A stretch of DNA of 64,000 bases, taken from NCBI GenBank assembly GCA_943369355.1, contig CALRMX020000001.1, positions 62,001-126,000 of the forward strand, read 5' to 3'. Under the pieces are notes generated by a model that worked only from the letters and a program-made list of their open reading frames with translations, made no database searches and was not told the DNA's origin. Origin of the DNA: UBA7662 sp943369355. Its GTDB lineage: Bacteria; Bacteroidota; Bacteroidia; UBA7662. The first letter of the stretch is position 1; every line of letters begins with the position of its first letter. The position numbers and the translations under genes were made by a program. This document shows positions 32,580 to 42,240 of the stretch, in pieces.

Positions 32580-33464
32580 ATGAGACTATCGTGTCTCATA
32601 CCCGTTTATCGATTGGATGCGTCGAGATTGATAAACGACCTAACCGTACAATGCCGGGAGTTACAAATTGATTTTGAAATCCTTGTACTGGATGATTCAG
32701 CGGAATACAGGGATGTGAATTGGCAAGTTCAGTTAGATCAGCAGGAAGTTAAATTCATTAATCCTACAAGAAATTTAGGAAGGGCGTTGGCTCGAAACCG
32801 ATTGCTAGAAGAGATGACCGGTGATTTTGGGCTGTTTCTCGATGGAGATATGCGCATAGCTGAAAAATTTTTGGCGGGATATGTGCAAGCAATCGAGGCT
32901 TATCCAGGCTCCATACTCGTTGGAGGAATTGTGTATGAAAAAGGGGAGAGCCTTAGACACGCGATTGGGAAAAAAAGAGAAAGTAAACCTGCACACGAGA
33001 GAGATGCAAACCCATTCCATGGATTTACAGTTGCCAATGTGTTATTTCCCCGAAAAATTGCCCTCAATTACTCTTTCTCCGATAAAATTTTGAGCTACGG
33101 ACATGAGGATACGCTGTTCGGTCTTACACTCATGGAGGGAAATGAAAAAATTGTGCATATCGATAACCCAGCCATACACCAAGGAATAGATAGTGATGAG
33201 GATATGCTAAAAAAAGTTGAAGCATCTCTTGAAACTTTGGCTTTTTTATACAAAAATGAGCCCATTATGGCTAGAAATAAGGACAAAGTTAAAGTGCTAC
33301 AAACGGCTCTTTACTTTTCAGATTGGTTGCCTATTTTTTGGTTTAACAGGGTAAAATCAGCTTGGCGAAAATTGTTGTTATCAAAGCGTTACAGTTTAGT
33401 ATGCTACGACCTCTATAAGCTTAGCTTTCTCATTTTTACTCTTAAACATCAAAAAAGCTCATAA
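32580..33464 (+). CDS. Family 2 glycosyltransferase
   Basis: GT-A fold transferase, 294 residues, with CLIPVYRLDAS as first strand, the EILVLDDSAE nucleotide-binding segment and FLDGDMRIAE as the DxD metal motif. HEDTLFGLTLMEGNEK supplies the acidic catalytic-base region. No membrane helix is visible, so it is a soluble or peripheral enzyme. Transcribed right behind ftsE, and overlapping the next glycosyltransferase gene convergently by 16 bases. Product sugar linkage unknown. Confidence 0.87.
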   Translation: MRLSCLIPVYRLDASRLINDLTVQCRELQIDFEILVLDDSAEYRDVNWQVQLDQQEVKFINPTRNLGRALARNRLLEEMTGDFGLFLDGDMRIAEKFLAGYVQAIEAYPGSILVGGIVYEKGESLRHAIGKKRESKPAHERDANPFHGFTVANVLFPRKIALNYSFSDKILSYGHEDTLFGLTLMEGNEKIVHIDNPAIHQGIDSDEDMLKKVEASLETLAFLYKNEPIMARNKDKVKVLQTALYFSDWLPIFWFNRVKSAWRKLLLSKRYSLVCYDLYKLSFLIFTLKHQKSS

Positions 33465-34528
33465 ACAGAGAGAAGCTCTTTTTCTTCTTGCTTCCAATTC
33501 CATTCTTTGCCTGCAAGCGCACAATTTGCAGCCTTTTTTTGATAGCCAGCTTGATCCACAGAAATTCGAATCAGCTCTTCGTAGATGGCAGCTTCACTAT
33601 TTCCATTGGTTAAATAAGCAACATCATATTGCTCATTTAATCGGCGATACTCTGGAAAATCCATACACAACTGAGGGACACCAGCTTGAACATAATCAAA
33701 GAACTTATTGGCTAATGACAAAAAGTAGTTCGCCGATGTGGCTTCTAACAAATTCACACCTAGCCATGCCTTTTGAGTAAGTAATTTGAGCTCGGAGGGT
33801 GGTAATTGGCCTACAAAGGAAATGTAATTTCCCCAGCCATTCTTTTCGGTAAGGCCTCTGAGTTCATCAAATAAGTCGCCATGTCCAGCTATCACACATG
33901 GTATTTGTGCCCTCACACACGCCGGAATAAGCCATTCCAAGCCTCGTCCAGCGTTCACTGCACCTTGATACAAAATGAAATTACCTTGTTCTACAGGAAT
34001 TGAGGGAGAAGCAATTGGCACATTTCTTACAACTTTAAAAGAAACACCGTATTTGTCAGCGTACCATTTCTGCAACGAATGATTAACCGTGTAGCCAGCA
34101 TGTACTCGCTTGAGGAAGAAGTATTCTAGGCCTAACCAAATTTTTTTTATAAGCCTTCTTTCTGAAAGCTCAGGAACCTCAGTAAACAACTCATGAGCAT
34201 CAAAAACAACAATTTTCCCTTTAATTTTCCCAGCTAACCAAGCACCAGGTAGGCTATCAAGATCAGCAGCAGAAATGATGTCGGTTTTTTGGATAAGCAA
34301 CCAAACAAACACCCTCAAATTGAACAGAAGATAGAAAAATGGACCCTTTTGCGGACGAATTCCAAATCGAATAGAAGTAAAAGGTAGGACCGGAATAGAA
34401 GCGCTAGTTGACTTTTTCCTACCAACAAGGGTTACATCGTAGCCCGTCTTTTGCAGCGAGTGTGCAATGCGAAGCATTCTCTGGTCATGTACAAGATCTG
34501 TAGTAACAATAAGGTGAATTCTCTTCAT
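33449..34528 (-). CDS. Family 4-like glycosyltransferase
   Basis: GT-B fold transferase of 359 residues. The ATG at 34528 overlaps the recQ stop (ATGA); a GTG three codons upstream is also open. The N-terminal half opens with HLIVTTDLVHDQRMLRIAHSL and has DAHELFTEVPEL; the C-terminal donor-binding half has LYQGAVNAGRGLEWLI and LANKFFDYVQAGVPQL, where the usual ExxxxxxxE glutamates are partly replaced. Its tight coupling to recQ looks like operon packing rather than shared function. Confidence 0.85.
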   Translation of the reverse strand: MKRIHLIVTTDLVHDQRMLRIAHSLQKTGYDVTLVGRKKSTSASIPVLPFTSIRFGIRPQKGPFFYLLFNLRVFVWLLIQKTDIISAADLDSLPGAWLAGKIKGKIVVFDAHELFTEVPELSERRLIKKIWLGLEYFFLKRVHAGYTVNHSLQKWYADKYGVSFKVVRNVPIASPSIPVEQGNFILYQGAVNAGRGLEWLIPACVRAQIPCVIAGHGDLFDELRGLTEKNGWGNYISFVGQLPPSELKLLTQKAWLGVNLLEATSANYFLSLANKFFDYVQAGVPQLCMDFPEYRRLNEQYDVAYLTNGNSEAAIYEELIRISVDQAGYQKKAANCALAGKEWNWKQEEKELLSVYELF

Positions 34529-36426
34529 ACATTCCACTTTATATACTCCTTATTGTCGACTTGAATCTTCCCTTCGTCGCTTAAAACGCGAATAACTTCT
34601 AAAACTTGCGCGTGGTATTTCTCTTCAAACAGATTAACCACATGCTTAATGGATGTTGAAGCGGTAAGTAAGGTGCTGAGTTTTAATTCTATTTCGGCAA
34701 ATGTCAATTTTGAAAATTGTTTTTTAAGGCAATAATCGCATTTTCCGCATTCACTGGATGATTTTTCACCGAAATAAGCAAGTAGAATTGTACTTCTGCA
34801 CGACGCTGTACTTTCGGCATATTCCAGTGCTTTATTGAGTTTCTTTTTTCTTTCAATTTTTAGCTCTTTGTATTGTGCATCAGGGATTAGGAGGTGCTCT
34901 TCGCCAATTCTTGGCTCCAACCAAGTAATAGTTGGTTTATCGGTACGAGCAACGTAGTCAATCAATTCGTATTGATGTAAACGTTGCAGGATAGCTTCTA
35001 TTTGTTGGATCCCGAGTCCTGTTTTTTTAGCGAGTTTATATTCATCAATTTTTACATATTGATCCATAATTCCCGAATAACTTCTTAGCAGTAATTCGAT
35101 AAATGCATCCAATTCGCGATGGCGTAAACGGAAGTCATAAACGTTTAAACCATCTACTAAAAATTTGACCTTGGCAGGAGTGAAGGCAGCTTCATTCAAT
35201 TGGATAAACCCAGCATGGTGTATGAATTTTAAAGCTTGAAAAGCTTCATAGGGTTTAAAATTGAAGGCCTCGCAAAAGGCATTGAGCTCAAATGGAAAAG
35301 TTTGAAAATGTCCACTACCGATGGCTAGATTGAAGTACAATCCTAATCCTCTATAGATAGACCGTATGTATTCAAGTGTTGGAAAGCTAAGATCAAATAA
35401 TCGTTCTAGTTCGTTTCTATCAGATTTATGGAATAGCAAATAACAAGCTGCTTCATTTTCATCTCTTCCTGCTCGACCGGCCTCTTGAAAGTATGCTTCG
35501 AGATTGTCGGGGAGTTCCATATGCACCACCAAACGTACATCGGGCTTATCTATACCCATACCAAATGCATTGGTGCAAACAATAGCTCTAAGCTGGCCAT
35601 TTATCCAACTCTGTTGTCGGTTGTCTCGTTCGCTACTCGATAGGCCAGCATGATAAAAGCTACTTGAAATTCCAGATTTTGAGAGAATATCGGCGATAAG
35701 CTGTGTCTTCTTGCGGCTATTGGCATAAATCACCGAACTTCCGCTATGGGTTTTTAGCAAACGAAGTAATTCGCCTACTTTATCTTCCGTGTAACTTACC
35801 CGATAAGCTAAGTTTTCGCGATAAAAGCTTTTTTGAAATACTTCTTTCCGCTTAAAATGTAGCTGATCCAGAATATCATCAACAACCCTCGGGGTAGCAG
35901 TTGCTGTAAGCGCAATGAATGGAACATGCTTGATAAATGGCCGAATCTCCGCGATTTTCCTGTATTCAGGGCGAAAATCATGTCCCCATTGACTTATACA
36001 ATGCGCTTCATCAATAGCAACTAAGCCTATTTTTAGCCGCTCGATGCGTGCTAGAAAAATCCGAGTAGTCAATCGCTCAGGTGAAACATATAAAAACTTA
36101 TACTTTCCTTCGGCACATTGGTCGAGTGTAAAGTCAATTTCTTTGGCACTCATTCCGGTAAATATGGCCGTTGCCTTTATGCCTCGCTTATGAAGATTTA
36201 TTACTTGATCCTTCATAAGTGCAATAAGGGGACTGACTACGAGGCATAAACCTTCTAAAGCCAATCCGGGTACTTGAAAACACAGTGATTTACCACCACC
36301 GGTTGGAAGTAAAGCCAGCGTGTCGCGACCGGAGATTACACTTCGAATAATGTCTTCTTGGAGTGGCCTGAATTGGTCGAATCCCCAAAATTGCTTTAGA
36401 ACACCATGAATATCAACATCATTCAT
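34525..36426 (-). CDS. recQ: ATP-dependent DNA helicase RecQ
   Basis: 3'-5' DNA helicase of recombination and fork repair. The 633-residue protein has Walker A LLPTGGGKSLCF (41-47 the P-loop), DEAH with the aromatic-rich loop (AIDEAHCISQWGHDFRPEY), TATATPRV, and motif VI QEAGRAGRDE. The zinc-binding cysteines are visible near residue 540-570 (CRSTILLAYFGE, CGKCDYC). After the winged-helix region the C terminus is short and I see no clear HRDC domain. ATGA overlaps on both sides place it in the unit gyrB-lolD-recQ-glycosyltransferase. Confidence 0.93.
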   Translation of the reverse strand: MNDVDIHGVLKQFWGFDQFRPLQEDIIRSVISGRDTLALLPTGGGKSLCFQVPGLALEGLCLVVSPLIALMKDQVINLHKRGIKATAIFTGMSAKEIDFTLDQCAEGKYKFLYVSPERLTTRIFLARIERLKIGLVAIDEAHCISQWGHDFRPEYRKIAEIRPFIKHVPFIALTATATPRVVDDILDQLHFKRKEVFQKSFYRENLAYRVSYTEDKVGELLRLLKTHSGSSVIYANSRKKTQLIADILSKSGISSSFYHAGLSSSERDNRQQSWINGQLRAIVCTNAFGMGIDKPDVRLVVHMELPDNLEAYFQEAGRAGRDENEAACYLLFHKSDRNELERLFDLSFPTLEYIRSIYRGLGLYFNLAIGSGHFQTFPFELNAFCEAFNFKPYEAFQALKFIHHAGFIQLNEAAFTPAKVKFLVDGLNVYDFRLRHRELDAFIELLLRSYSGIMDQYVKIDEYKLAKKTGLGIQQIEAILQRLHQYELIDYVARTDKPTITWLEPRIGEEHLLIPDAQYKELKIERKKKLNKALEYAESTASCRSTILLAYFGEKSSSECGKCDYCLKKQFSKLTFAEIELKLSTLLTASTSIKHVVNLFEEKYHAQVLEVIRVLSDEGKIQVDNKEYIKWNV

Positions 36427-37076
36427 AGCTCTAATTTACCATCTGTCATCAACATTCTTCTGTCTGCCATCTTGGCTAAACTTTCGTTGTGCGTGACGAT
36501 AATAAATGTTTGTCCGAAATGATCCCTTAAGCTAAAAAATAATTGGTGGAGCTCTTTGGCGTGTGCGGTGTCTAGGTTTCCTGAAGGCTCATCCGCTAAA
36601 ACAACTGTAGGGTTGAGCATCAATGCTCTTGCAACCGCAAAACGCTGTTGCTCCCCACCCGAAAGGGCAGAAGGCTTATGATGCAATCGGTTGCCTATTT
36701 GCAAAAAATCTGCGAGTTCTTTGGCCCTGCTTTCAGCCTTTTCCCGTTTTTCACCGGCAATAAATGCAGGGATGCATAAATTTTCTAGAGCGGTAAATTC
36801 AGGTAGCAAATGATGAAATTGAAAAACAAAGCCAATGTCTTTATTTCTAAAAGCAGCTAGAGCTTTGTCGTTCAATTTAAAAACATCCGTATTGTTGTAC
36901 ATCACCTGTCCTCTGTCAGGCTGATCGAGTGTACCTAGAATTTGTAATAATGTTGATTTACCCGCTCCAGATGGACCTACAATGGCAACTACTTCGCCCT
37001 TTTCAATTCGCGTGCTTACCCCTTTGAGGACGGCAAGTTGACCGTAGTTCTTATGTAGATCCTTTACTTCAATCAT
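36423..37076 (-). CDS. lolD: LolD-like ABC ATPase
   Basis: 217-residue ATPase of the MacB/LolD group, which powers release of lipoproteins from the inner membrane with LolC/E-type permeases. Walker A GPSGAGKST (34-42), Q-loop FVFQFHHLLPEFTALEN, signature LSGGEQQR, Walker B VVLADEPSGNLD and switch His IVTHNE are intact. FQFHHLLPEF is typical of LolD. No permease is adjacent, so a MacB-type partner cannot be excluded. It begins one base after the gyrB stop and overlaps recQ by 4 bases. Confidence 0.85.
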   Translation of the reverse strand: MIEVKDLHKNYGQLAVLKGVSTRIEKGEVVAIVGPSGAGKSTLLQILGTLDQPDRGQVMYNNTDVFKLNDKALAAFRNKDIGFVFQFHHLLPEFTALENLCIPAFIAGEKREKAESRAKELADFLQIGNRLHHKPSALSGGEQQRFAVARALMLNPTVVLADEPSGNLDTAHAKELHQLFFSLRDHFGQTFIIVTHNESLAKMADRRMLMTDGKLEL

Positions 37077-39029
37077 TTAAATGTCCAACTTGGCATATCG
37101 AGCGTTCTGTTCAATGAATTCTCGTCGTGGTGGAACTTCATCACCCATAAGCATGCTGAAAATATGATCTGCTGCAGCAGCACTCTCAATCGTTACTCGG
37201 CGTAGCGTACGTGTATCTGGATTCATGGTCGTATCCCACAATTGTTCAGCATTCATTTCACCTAAACCCTTGTATCGCTGAATATTTACGCTGCTTTCGT
37301 TGCCGCCTTTTGCCAATTGCTGTACTGCTTCTTGACGGTCTTTGTCGTTCCAAGCGTAAATCTGATCTTTTCCTTTTTTGACTAAATAAAGAGGTGGAGT
37401 AGCAATGTAAACGTAACCCGATTCTATCAACGCTTTCATGTATCTGAAAAAGAAGGTCAGAATCAAGGTTGTAATGTGAGAACCATCAACGTCAGCATCG
37501 GTCATGATGATGATTTTATGGTAGCGAAGCTTGCTGATGTTTAGCGCCTTACTGTCTTCTTCTGTGCCAATAGTAACCCCGAGAGCAGTGAAAATATTCC
37601 GAATTTCTTCGTTTTCATAAATTTTGTGCTCCATGGCCTTCTCCACATTCAAGATTTTTCCTCGAAGAGGCAAAATGGCTTGGAAGTTTCTGTTTCGGCC
37701 TTGTTTGGCTGTTCCGCCCGCCGAATCACCTTCCACAAGGTAAATTTCACATAATGAAGCGTCATTCTCTGAGCAGTCGGCCAGTTTTCCAGGCATGCTG
37801 TTTCCTGAAAGTACGTTTTTCCGCTGCACCATCTCTCGCGCCTTACGTGCTGCATGTCGTGCAGCGGCGGCAAGGATTACTTTATTGATGATCATTCTGG
37901 CCTCGCGTGGATTTTCCTCGAGGAAATTACCCAAGGCTTCGGCTACGGCCATGTTAACAGCTCCAATCACCTCATTGTTACCAAGCTTGGTCTTGGTTTG
38001 GCCTTCGAATTGCGGTTCTGCAACCTTTACAGAAATAACGGCCGTTAAACCTTCACGGAAGTCGTCACCGGCGATATCAAACTTCAATTTGGTGGTCATT
38101 CCTTCCTTGTCGGCATATGCCTTCAACACCCGGGTGAGTGCTTGCCTAAATCCGGCAACGTGCGTACCACCTTCATGCGTGTTGATGTTGTTTACATAAC
38201 TATGCACATTTTCAGAATACGACTGATTGTATTGCATAGCTACTTCTACCGGAACTGTACCCTTATTATTCTCAATGTAAATGGGTTCGGGAATGAGTGG
38301 CTCACGAGTGGCATCTAAATAAGTCACAAACTCGCGTAAACCACCCTCTGAGTAGAAACTCTCAGTTTTAAATGCCCCTTCAGCGTCAACTTCTCTTTCG
38401 TCGACCAAAGTAAGTCGTATACTTTTATTCAAATACGCCAGTTCGCGTAGACGCGATGCCAATGTGCTGAAGTTGTATTCGGTTGTGATGAAAATGCTGT
38501 CGTCGGGCTGAAAGGTAACAATAGTGCCTCTGTAATCCGTAGTGCCGACTTCTCTTACAGGAAACTGGGGCTTTCCGCAGCTGTATTCCTGTTCGTATAT
38601 TTTACCGTTCCGATGTACTTCTGCACGAAGGAAAGTAGATAACGCATTTACGCACGATACACCCACACCGTGTAAACCGCCCGATACTTTGTAAGTGTCT
38701 TTATCAAACTTGCCTCCAGCGTGAAGTACAGTCATGACAACTTCAAGCGCTGATCTTTTCTCTTTCTGGTGGATGTCGGTTGGGATACCTCTACCGTTAT
38801 CCTTGACAGTTATTCTGTTTCCTTCATGAATTGTAACGAGAATGGTGTCGCAATGTCCGGCCAATGCTTCATCAATGGAGTTGTCAACCACTTCGTAAAC
38901 AAGGTGATGCAGGCCTTTAACACCAACATCTCCGATATACATTGCAGGTCTTTTCCGTACCGCTTCAAGGCCTTCGAGTACTTGAATATTATCTGCTGAA
39001 TATTGCTGTGGGTTTTGATTTACACTCAT
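37077..39029 (-). CDS. gyrB: DNA gyrase subunit B
   Basis: ATPase subunit of gyrase, which introduces negative supercoils. From the ATG at 39029 the protein has 650 residues. The GHKL ATPase domain has EVVDNSIDEALAGHCD, DNGRGIP and GGLHGVGVSCVNALS, the transducer follows, and the Toprim domain has LVEGDSAGGTAKQGRNR and MTDADVDGSHI. Longer in-frame extension to 39137 is unlikely because it would pass over the promoter. A TATCTTTG box lies 24 bases before this ATG. First gene of a four-gene unit. Confidence 0.97.
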   Translation of the reverse strand: MSVNQNPQQYSADNIQVLEGLEAVRKRPAMYIGDVGVKGLHHLVYEVVDNSIDEALAGHCDTILVTIHEGNRITVKDNGRGIPTDIHQKEKRSALEVVMTVLHAGGKFDKDTYKVSGGLHGVGVSCVNALSTFLRAEVHRNGKIYEQEYSCGKPQFPVREVGTTDYRGTIVTFQPDDSIFITTEYNFSTLASRLRELAYLNKSIRLTLVDEREVDAEGAFKTESFYSEGGLREFVTYLDATREPLIPEPIYIENNKGTVPVEVAMQYNQSYSENVHSYVNNINTHEGGTHVAGFRQALTRVLKAYADKEGMTTKLKFDIAGDDFREGLTAVISVKVAEPQFEGQTKTKLGNNEVIGAVNMAVAEALGNFLEENPREARMIINKVILAAAARHAARKAREMVQRKNVLSGNSMPGKLADCSENDASLCEIYLVEGDSAGGTAKQGRNRNFQAILPLRGKILNVEKAMEHKIYENEEIRNIFTALGVTIGTEEDSKALNISKLRYHKIIIMTDADVDGSHITTLILTFFFRYMKALIESGYVYIATPPLYLVKKGKDQIYAWNDKDRQEAVQQLAKGGNESSVNIQRYKGLGEMNAEQLWDTTMNPDTRTLRRVTIESAAAADHIFSMLMGDEVPPRREFIEQNARYAKLDI

Positions 39030-39052
39030 CGTTTCAGGTTCTTCACAAAAAT

Positions 39053-39060
39053 CAAAGATA
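39053..39060 (-). promoter_or_regulatory. -7 promoter box of gyrB
   Basis: TATCTTTG on the minus strand matches TAnnTTTG and lies 24 bases before the gyrB ATG. It supports 39029, not 39137, as the true start. Confidence 0.55.
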
Positions 39061-39125
39061 GCAAAATAGAGGGTGAAATATTCGTTTTTTGTACACAGAA
39101 GAGGCTTTTTGTGGATAAGTACAAC

Positions 39126-39153
39126 AAAAAAGAGCAACCAGTGGTTGCTCTTC
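39126..39153 (-). terminator. Terminator of the LruC lipoprotein gene
   Basis: AAGAGCAACC-ACT-GGTTGCTCTT on the minus strand, a 10-bp perfect stem with 3-base loop and T6 tail, 20 bases after the stop. Confidence 0.88.
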
Positions 39154-39172
39154 TTGTCGGATCATTTTGGTC

Positions 39173-41227
39173 TTAGTAGATATGCTGGGAATTTCTATTT
39201 CCAGGTATATCTAAATACCAGTCTTTGGCCAAGGTGCCTCCCGATTGTGCCCAATCGGCAAATCGAGGATAACCATACAGGATTGCTCTTCCTTCACGAG
39301 GATAATCGTATGGTTCCACCATGTGAAGCGCATAGGGAAGATTGTTTTTTGTTTTATACCAGTTTCCTGTAATTGCGTTGGTTCCGTCGCTTGAAGTGCC
39401 AAACAAGGCAGTATTGGCTTTTGAAGTAGCAGCCATTCCGGGTAAATGTACTTCATGCCCACGTTGTTTATTCGTCATGATGAACGGATTGAATGGTGGT
39501 GTGCCCAAAAGCAACGCATTTAAGCCTGCATTGAAGTTTACTCTGATATTAAGCGTATCGGGGGTTACAAATGGTGCCTCTGGCTGGGTATTGAGAAAAT
39601 AGGGTGCAGGTAGTGGACTAATGAGGTGTGCGTTATCAAATACAGGAATGATTGCCTTGGTGTTAACTCCAGCTTCGGTTCCGTTTCCTGCTAATGTTAT
39701 GTAGGTTTCCCTCAAATCCTGCCCAGTTACGCTGCTCACAAAGCTAGCTGCTACTGGAAGTTCAAAGGCAAAGCCGTTACGATAGGTTGCACCAATCGCC
39801 TTAATAATGAATCTGCTGTCCATGTTTTTAACTTCATTTCGGGCGTTGGCAAAAACGGTGTACTGATAGTTAAGTACCAGGTCGTTCATGTCGTAATCGC
39901 CTGAACCAGGCCATAAATCTTCGAATGCGAGGGTACCCCAACTTCCTTCGGCAGGATATACATTACGATAGGCAAGTGTATTGTCGTTTGGAAATCGGTC
40001 ATATACATCGCTTACACCATCCCCATCGCTATCACCGGGTTGGTCGATGGGATTCACCGCTTCTGTACTGATTGCTCGAACAGGATTTGACTTCACGTAA
40101 AATACCAAGTCGTTAAAATCATTGTCGCTGCCACCATTTTCACGGTATTGGTCTTCGAATCCAACAAGAAATAAGTTGTTAATGTTGTCGTGTAACAAAA
40201 CATGATGTTGTTTGTAAATAGTCGACTCCGGATTCAATGACTTGTCGCTATAAAACTTTTGAACACTGGAGTTCACGTTGGTATTCGACCATCCGTTGGC
40301 CAACAATACCCAGCCAATGGTTTTGCCTGCTGGGAATCGACCTACGAACAATTTGTCGCCCGACCTTAAGCCACCGCCACCATTTGCAAATGAAGCATTC
40401 GGGAATAAGTAGAAAACGGAATCGATATCTGCTGCACTTGTAGGTGGATTATTCGTGTCGTATACATAATACCCCAAGGTATTTTTGTAACCTGCGCCTT
40501 CATGAACAAAGGTGATCCAAACGTCGGCTAATTCGGTGATTTTTATGTTGATGTTGGAATTCGGATTCAAATAATCAGGGTGATTTACAGGCACAGGCTT
40601 TTGCTCTGGCAAAGAGGTGTTGATTAGTTCGAGCATGGAGTTGCTGATAACATCTCTTGGGGTTAACAAATTGGTAGGTACACCTCCGTTAGTACCAAAA
40701 GAGTAGCCACCCTTAAATGAGTAAACGGTGTTTGTACGAATTTGCACCAATCGCCCAGGACTGTTTAGCATCTCAGGAAAAAAATCGGGCGCTGTACGGT
40801 TAATCGGTGTGGCATTGGGCCCACCTACAGTCATGGTGAGCGACTGGTTAACATTAACCGGAAGGTCGTTCGGTAATCCAATAAAATTAGGACAAACGTA
40901 CACCAAGTTTAAGTAGCTCGGTAATACCATTTTTCCCCGAACTACTCCATTCATATCGGAAAGAGCAGTGAACAGGACTTTACCGCCTACTTGTATAGGT
41001 TTATCTAAAATGTTCAATGGTATCAACGTGATGGGCTCATCTTGCTCATTGCGCAAAGAGATTTGAATTTCTACTTCTCTTGAATTTTGATAATTAAAAG
41101 AAGCCGGAACTACTAACTGATTCATTTCAGTTACAGGAGAGGTCGGTACGGGTGTATTCTCTTCTGGTCGGCATGAACTAACAAATACTAATGAAGAGAT
41201 GGATAAAAGAAGAATTAATTGTCGCAT
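39173..41227 (-). CDS. LruC-domain surface lipoprotein
   Basis: 684-residue lipoprotein from the ATG at 41227 (lipobox ending SSC at residue 19). After a beta-sandwich N-terminal region there is a DUF4114-like segment (QYRENGGSDNDFNDLVFYV), a thrombospondin type 3-like calcium loop (DSDGDGVSDVYDRFPND), and then the LruC domain starting AYRNVYPAEGSWGTLAFEDLWP with GDYDMNDLVLNY. LruC was named from a Leptospira outer-membrane lipoprotein; function in Bacteroidota is not established, adhesion or surface structure being likely. Four tandem repeats precede it, suggesting regulated expression. Confidence 0.88.
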   Translation of the reverse strand: MRQLILLLSISSLVFVSSCRPEENTPVPTSPVTEMNQLVVPASFNYQNSREVEIQISLRNEQDEPITLIPLNILDKPIQVGGKVLFTALSDMNGVVRGKMVLPSYLNLVYVCPNFIGLPNDLPVNVNQSLTMTVGGPNATPINRTAPDFFPEMLNSPGRLVQIRTNTVYSFKGGYSFGTNGGVPTNLLTPRDVISNSMLELINTSLPEQKPVPVNHPDYLNPNSNINIKITELADVWITFVHEGAGYKNTLGYYVYDTNNPPTSAADIDSVFYLFPNASFANGGGGLRSGDKLFVGRFPAGKTIGWVLLANGWSNTNVNSSVQKFYSDKSLNPESTIYKQHHVLLHDNINNLFLVGFEDQYRENGGSDNDFNDLVFYVKSNPVRAISTEAVNPIDQPGDSDGDGVSDVYDRFPNDNTLAYRNVYPAEGSWGTLAFEDLWPGSGDYDMNDLVLNYQYTVFANARNEVKNMDSRFIIKAIGATYRNGFAFELPVAASFVSSVTGQDLRETYITLAGNGTEAGVNTKAIIPVFDNAHLISPLPAPYFLNTQPEAPFVTPDTLNIRVNFNAGLNALLLGTPPFNPFIMTNKQRGHEVHLPGMAATSKANTALFGTSSDGTNAITGNWYKTKNNLPYALHMVEPYDYPREGRAILYGYPRFADWAQSGGTLAKDWYLDIPGNRNSQHIY

Positions 41228-41283
41228 ATCGCTTATTACTTGAGTCAAAATTCCCTCAAAATCATAAGGCAGCTCGGAAAGCT

Positions 41284-41351
41284 TCGACTAACCCCCGTCT
41301 ATTATCGACTAATCCCGTTGGTCTTTAGCTAATCTCTTTTTGGTCGACTAT
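41284..41351. repeat. Four tandem direct repeats upstream of the LruC gene
   Basis: On the minus strand the core TTAGTCGA occurs exactly at 41291-41284 and 41312-41305, and in altered form at 41332-41325 (TTAGCTAA) and 41351-41344 (ATAGTCGA). Spacings are 21, 20 and 19 bases, about two helical turns. The two intact copies are preceded by GGG(A/G). The array fills the gap between rluA-family and LruC genes and lies 57-124 bases before the LruC ATG. Confidence 0.6.
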
Positions 41352-41352
41352 T

Positions 41353-42240
41353 TTATTCCAGATTTAGCTCGTTTGGCCAAGGAGATTCAATTCTAATTGT
41401 CTTTTTTTCAGCTGGATGCCAAAAACGTAAAGCGAAAGCATGCAATGCTAAACGTATGCAGGGATAGGGTACATTATCAGCAAAAGCATAACGGGTATCA
41501 CCCAATATAGGATGGCCCAACCATTTGCAGTGTAAACGTAATTGATGCGTTCTGCCAGTTTTAGGATAGAGCAAAAGTTTACTATAAGCTGTGTAAACCT
41601 CTTCAACTTCATAGTTGGTTAAAGAGTATTTCCCAAAAGTTTTATCTGTACTCCAATCGAATCGATAAGAATCACCTGGCACACGACCTATATACAGTTC
41701 AATTTCTCCTCGCTGGGATTTGGGTACGCCGTTTACTAAAGCCTTATATTCCTTTTGAATTTTATTGGTAACAAATTGATCCATTAAGGCTCTTCTAACT
41801 TCTATGTTTTTGGCTAGGATTAAGATACCCGATGTACCTTTATCTAGTCTGTGTACGAGCATTTCTTCGGCTTTCAGTTTCGTAATAAGTGTTTCGTTCT
41901 CGATCATGAACTGCACTCCATTTAATACAGAACCTGACCAATGCCCTAAGCCTGGATGCACAGGTATGCCCGACGGTTTATCAATAACCAGTAATTGATC
42001 GTCTTCAAAAAGGGTTTCAAAGACAAGGTCTTGTGCTATTATTCCAACTCTTTCCCTGAGAATAACAGTTATGCAGTCACCTTTTTGAATTTCGTTATCT
42101 GGAGATGAAACATTTCCATTCAGCAAAATTCGGTTTTGAAAGAATAAAGTGTCTAGTTGATTAAGGGTAATTCCGTCAATCCTACCTCGAAGCCATTGCC
42201 CAATTATCCCATTTTGATCTTGTACAATTAAGTCCTTCAT
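41353..42240 (-). CDS. RluA-family 23S rRNA/tRNA pseudouridine synthase
   Basis: Isomerises specific uridines in structured RNA to pseudouridine. The 295-residue protein has a short S4-like RNA-binding domain (about 10-62, WLRGRIDGITLNQLDTLF in part) and the catalytic domain with motif HRLDKGTSGI, Asp133 the catalytic residue, then LYPKTGRTHQLRLH. Domain order matches RluD-type enzymes, though the S4 domain is shorter than in RluD; target uridine cannot be told. Divergent from the ClC gene. Confidence 0.92.
   Translation of the reverse strand: MKDLIVQDQNGIIGQWLRGRIDGITLNQLDTLFFQNRILLNGNVSSPDNEIQKGDCITVILRERVGIIAQDLVFETLFEDDQLLVIDKPSGIPVHPGLGHWSGSVLNGVQFMIENETLITKLKAEEMLVHRLDKGTSGILILAKNIEVRRALMDQFVTNKIQKEYKALVNGVPKSQRGEIELYIGRVPGDSYRFDWSTDKTFGKYSLTNYEVEEVYTAYSKLLLYPKTGRTHQLRLHCKWLGHPILGDTRYAFADNVPYPCIRLALHAFALRFWHPAEKKTIRIESPWPNELNLE

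Noticed and set aside
39110..39118. Perfect DnaA box (TGTGGATAA) near gyrB, suggesting a replication origin
   Set aside because: Only one exact box is present. One chance match in 64 kb of both strands is expected about half the time, and no box cluster, dnaA or dnaN gene is near.
41284..41351. CRISPR remnant
   Set aside because: Repeat cores are 8 bases with 11-13-base gaps, far from CRISPR dimensions, and no cas gene is present.
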